From contig CAMYLW010000071.1 of NCBI GenBank assembly GCA_947259475.1, positions 1-7,592 on the forward strand: a stretch of DNA of 7,592 bases, in the 5' to 3' direction. A program made the translations under genes and the position numbers. Each line of letters begins with the position of its first letter. The stretch's first letter is position 1. The DNA comes from Thermodesulfobacteriota bacterium. GTDB lineage: Bacteria > Desulfobacterota > Syntrophobacteria > BM002. Below, one piece after another: positions 4,758 through 7,592 of the stretch. The notes under the pieces were generated by a model. That model saw nothing but the letters and a program-made list of their open reading frames with translations, ran no database searches and had not been told where the DNA came from.

Positions 4758-7241
4758 CTAGTTTTTTCTAAGAAGCAGGAGCGTATTACCAATAACGCTC
4801 AGGCTACTCAATAGCATGGCAGAGACTGCAATGAGGGGGGTGAGCAATCCGCTCATGGCTATTGGAATGCTAACAAGGTTATAGATGAAAGAAAAGCCAA
4901 GATTTTGATGGATCTTTTTCTTAACCTCTTTCGCCAGCAGGACAAAGTCCCACAGCTGCAGAAGATCGCCCCGCATCAAGGTAAGATCTGCCGCCTCCTT
5001 ACCCAGATCGCTACCGGAATGAACCGCAATAGCCAGGTCTGCCTGAACCAGTGCGGGGGCATCATTGATGCCGTCGCCAACCATGGCCACCAGTTGTCCT
5101 TGCTGCTGCACTGTAGAAATGAAGTTGGCTTTTTCCTGGGGTAGTTTTCCACCTTGTGCTTCTTCGATCCCCAGTTCTTCTGCAATTGATTTGGTAGTCT
5201 GATCATCGTCTCCAGAGACCAGGGCAACCCGGTAGCCGGCACCATGAAGGCGGTTCATCGCCGGGATTGAGTTGGGTTTTAATTCGTCGCCAAAAACAAA
5301 AACAGCGCACATTCGACCCGCATACCCCATAAATACCAGGGAATGTTCCGGCTTTTTTTCTCCAACAGAAATATCTGGGCTAGCCTTCAACTCACCAGCA
5401 AGAAATTCTCTCGAACCTATTTTTACCTTCTCATCACCAAAGGTGCCAGATATCCCATTTTCAAAGACCTCTATTCCCACTAGGTTCGCGGGTTGCACCT
5501 GCACTTTTGCTGCTTCTTTGATGATCTCGGCAGCTATGAGATGGTCCGACTCCCTTTCCAGCGCCGCAGCCAAGCCGAGGATCTCCGCTCCCGATAAAGA
5601 GCCAACCGGAATAACCTCGAGCAGTGACCATTGTCCCTTGGTCACCGTCCCAGTCTTGTCGAGAACGAAAGCGTTAACCCTGTCAGCCTGCTCAAAGGAA
5701 GAAAAGTCTCGGACCAAGATACCGTTTCTCCCTGCCAGTGAAATCCCGGCCACCCTGGCCATGGGAATAGCAATACCCAGAGTGCAAGGACAAGAGATCA
5801 CCATAACGGTGACCGCCCGAATCATTGCCTGGTCAAATGTTAGTCCCGAAAGCAGGCAGACAAAGCCGGTTCCCACCCCGAGGGCAATGATAACAGGAAC
5901 AAACCACTGTAGGGCGCGTTCGGTTTTCCCCTCGAAAGGTGTCTTTTCTCCTAACGCCTTCTCCATGATGGCTATCATTTGGCCAACAACTGAGTCCTCT
6001 CCAACCCCTTCGGCCCGTATCTCAAATGTCCCCTGAAGGACCTTGCTGCCGCTCTTTACGAGATCTCCAGTTTTCTTGGTAATAGGCAATGGTTCACCGG
6101 TGAGAGACGATTCATCCACAGCTCCTTCGCCATCGAGAATAAATCCGTCAGCAGGTAACACCTCAGTTTCTTCAACCCTGAAGATGTCATTCTGTCGGAG
6201 GTTCTCAGCGGCAACATAGCGACCCTGCGGATACTGCTCGGAACAAATTTTTGCTTTGCTGGGGCGGAGAGAGAAAAAATTCGCCAGGTCCTCCTGGACT
6301 TCAGCCTTGGCTCTACCCTCAAGCAGTTTTCCCAAAAGAACGAGAGTAATGAGCATTGAGGCTGTGTCGAAGTAAAGGTGAATGCTGCCGCTGAGCAGGC
6401 CATAAATGCTGTAAGAATAGGCACTGAAGGAGCCGGCTGTTATGAGTGTCTCCATGCTGAACGCCGCAGTGGTTATCCCAGCCCACGCTCGGCGATAAAT
6501 GTTACGACCGCCATAGAAGAGAACAACGCTTGCCATAATGAAGATGGGCCACGATAGTTTCCAAATCGTCTCCCGGGAGAACTCGGTAAAAAAACCGGAA
6601 TAAAGGGCAAAGGAGAGCATCATTACATTCATGGTTAGCAATGCGGAGACAACAAAGCGAATGAACTCTCCCTTTTTTTCGCTGGCGTCCGTCTCTTCAC
6701 CCGGCAGTAAAGCTTCGTAGCCAAGCCCCTTTATAGAGTCGATGATACGCTGTGGAGAGGTAAGAACCGGATCGTAGTCACATCTAACCCGGTCGGTGGC
6801 AAAGTTGCAGGATGCGCCGATGATTCCAGGAGTTCTCCTGAGAGTCTCTTCAATGACCCAGGCGCAGGCGGGGCACCACATCTGGTCTACCTTAAGGGTC
6901 AAGCTCAAAGTGTCGCTATCAAGGCTCGGTGTCTGGTATTTTGTTTCTGTAGCTGGTCCATTCGGTGAAAAAGGAGTTGCAGGGAGAACCTGAGCCCGAG
7001 CTGTCTCTGCCAGTTCAGCCTCAGATCTGGGAATTATTCCTATCTCCTGACACTTTTTGAAGAGTTCTGTTTCTCGGAGTGATTCCGGATCCCCTGCATC
7101 GGATGATTCAATGAGCATATGGAACACTTGTTTGCATCCCAGGCAGCAGAAATAGAATGTTCTGCTGAGCGTGGTTGAGGAGAGCTTTTGGTAGCGAAGT
7201 GGAAGCCCGCAGAGATCGCAGGTAGGGAACGGAGAATTCAT
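4758..7241 (-). CDS. Copper-type P1B ATPase, CcoI/FixI-like, with two N-terminal Cys-rich metal domains
   Basis: This is a membrane ATPase of about 827 residues predicted to export Cu(I) across the cytoplasmic membrane, probably for metallation of a respiratory oxidase. Order from the ATG at 7241: a CxxC zinc-finger-like domain (Cys8, 11, 32, 33, 36) typical of FixI/CcoI; an HMA domain with CPAC (Cys123, 126); about eight membrane segments; the actuator LTGEP (381-384); CPC (484-486) in TM6; DKTGT with phosphorylated Asp528; and GDGIND (722-727). YN in TM7 and MxxSS in TM8 fit Cu(I) P1B-1 pumps. The CPC is followed by Thr rather than Ala, and the SxHP nucleotide motif reads SDHL (565-568). 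A GTG five codons upstream (7256) is an alternative start overlapping the cytochrome gene. I chose ATG because it follows that gene's stop by 1 bp, though its ribosome site is weak. The adjoining cytochrome c supports a respiratory role. Confidence 0.92.
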   Translation of the reverse strand: MNSPFPTCDLCGLPLRYQKLSSTTLSRTFYFCCLGCKQVFHMLIESSDAGDPESLRETELFKKCQEIGIIPRSEAELAETARAQVLPATPFSPNGPATETKYQTPSLDSDTLSLTLKVDQMWCPACAWVIEETLRRTPGIIGASCNFATDRVRCDYDPVLTSPQRIIDSIKGLGYEALLPGEETDASEKKGEFIRFVVSALLTMNVMMLSFALYSGFFTEFSRETIWKLSWPIFIMASVVLFYGGRNIYRRAWAGITTAAFSMETLITAGSFSAYSYSIYGLLSGSIHLYFDTASMLITLVLLGKLLEGRAKAEVQEDLANFFSLRPSKAKICSEQYPQGRYVAAENLRQNDIFRVEETEVLPADGFILDGEGAVDESSLTGEPLPITKKTGDLVKSGSKVLQGTFEIRAEGVGEDSVVGQMIAIMEKALGEKTPFEGKTERALQWFVPVIIALGVGTGFVCLLSGLTFDQAMIRAVTVMVISCPCTLGIAIPMARVAGISLAGRNGILVRDFSSFEQADRVNAFVLDKTGTVTKGQWSLLEVIPVGSLSGAEILGLAAALERESDHLIAAEIIKEAAKVQVQPANLVGIEVFENGISGTFGDEKVKIGSREFLAGELKASPDISVGEKKPEHSLVFMGYAGRMCAVFVFGDELKPNSIPAMNRLHGAGYRVALVSGDDDQTTKSIAEELGIEEAQGGKLPQEKANFISTVQQQGQLVAMVGDGINDAPALVQADLAIAVHSGSDLGKEAADLTLMRGDLLQLWDFVLLAKEVKKKIHQNLGFSFIYNLVSIPIAMSGLLTPLIAVSAMLLSSLSVIGNTLLLLRKN

Positions 7242-7242
7242 C

Positions 7243-7592
7243 TTACTCGCGGACACCGAGGGATTTTATATAAGCCACGATACGCCAACGATCGAGTACG
7301 GGGATTGTCGTGGCAAGCGCGGGTTGTCTGCCATCCGGAATTCCATAGCTTATCTCTTTAAAGTGCACTCCAGCTGGCATGGCTTGTACCTTGGCGCTTC
7401 TAATATCTCCCGGCAATGGACTGAAACTCTGCCCCACGGTTCCCTTGCCGTCGTGATTCGGGCCGTGGCACATATAACAAAAGTTAAAGTATAATTTCTT
7501 TCCCGCCTCGATCGCAGCAGGATTTTTGAGGTTCAAGGGGGATTGAAGCTCTTCAGCTTTACTGGTTCTCAGCATTGCTTCAGCAGAGGAAA
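7243..7592 (-). CDS. Monohaem cytochrome c, C-terminal part (partial, runs off right edge)
   Basis: At least 115 residues are visible. The frame stays open through the right edge (SSAEA precedes the first Met at 7575). That Met has no ribosome site and would leave the haem protein without a signal peptide, so the true start is outside the window. CYMCH (residues 33-37 from that Met) is the single CxxCH haem-attachment site. The C-terminal helix DRWRIVAYIKSLGV is typical of class I cytochromes and resembles the monohaem subunit (ActE) of alternative complex III and the cytochrome domains of oxidases. It would carry electrons on the outer side of the membrane. Where an axial Met normally follows the G-x-G/R stretch, this protein has GIPDGRQPALATTIP without Met; Met65 lies further upstream. 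The stop codon sits 1 bp before the preferred ATPase start, so the two genes form an operon. Confidence 0.88.
   Translation of the reverse strand, partial: SSAEAMLRTSKAEELQSPLNLKNPAAIEAGKKLYFNFCYMCHGPNHDGKGTVGQSFSPLPGDIRSAKVQAMPAGVHFKEISYGIPDGRQPALATTIPVLDRWRIVAYIKSLGVRE

Noticed and set aside
5272..6036. 254-residue plus-strand open frame
   Set aside because: It is antisense to the highly conserved core of the P-type ATPase (CPC, DKTGT region), and its Ser/Thr/Pro-rich translation has no family features.

Overview
The window is a roughly 50% GC bacterial chromosomal segment dominated by minus-strand genes, with the tail of one plus-strand gene at the left edge. The gene content suggests a Gram-negative, respiring bacterium: a ChaN/TIKI-type exported protein, a monohaem cytochrome c, a CcoI/FixI-like copper ATPase and citrate synthase. 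A Desulfobacterota-like or related lineage would fit, but this is an impression and not a phylogenetic result. No mobile element, CRISPR array, rRNA or tRNA is visible.

Left to right. (1) Positions 1-245 (+) hold the last 80 codons of a His/Tyr/Arg-rich protein built partly from 8-residue repeats. A hairpin plus T-rich tract follows at 346-374. (2) Three minus-strand genes, read right to left, are an ADP-ribosylglycohydrolase-family protein (2044-2949), a ChaN-like exported protein (1179-2030) and a HAD phosphatase (366-1049). The first two are 13 bp apart and almost certainly co-transcribed. The HAD gene follows after 126 bp of repeat-bearing spacer. (3) Citrate synthase (3180-4358, -) has a strong ribosome binding site and a plausible promoter with a doubled TTGACA. 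(4) At the right edge, a partial monohaem cytochrome c (7243 to the edge, -) is followed by a large copper-type P1B ATPase (4758-7241, -), with one base between the cytochrome stop and the preferred ATPase start.

The genes make partial functional sense. Cytochrome c plus a CcoI-like Cu ATPase suggests that a haem-copper oxidase or other respiratory complex lies beyond the right edge, with citrate synthase feeding the TCA cycle next door. The ADP-ribosylglycohydrolase/ChaN/HAD group is not a pathway I recognise.

The most unusual structure is non-coding. All three long spacers (1050-1178, 2950-3179, 4359-4757) carry short degenerate tandem arrays with a strict 7-bp period. In each spacer an array of one orientation is followed by an inverted array of the same family, giving imperfect long hairpins. 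I saw no such arrays in the coding regions. Other points worth attention are an altered metal-site region in the ADP-ribosylglycohydrolase, loss of the SxHP proline in the ATPase, and no methionine at the usual axial-ligand position of the cytochrome.
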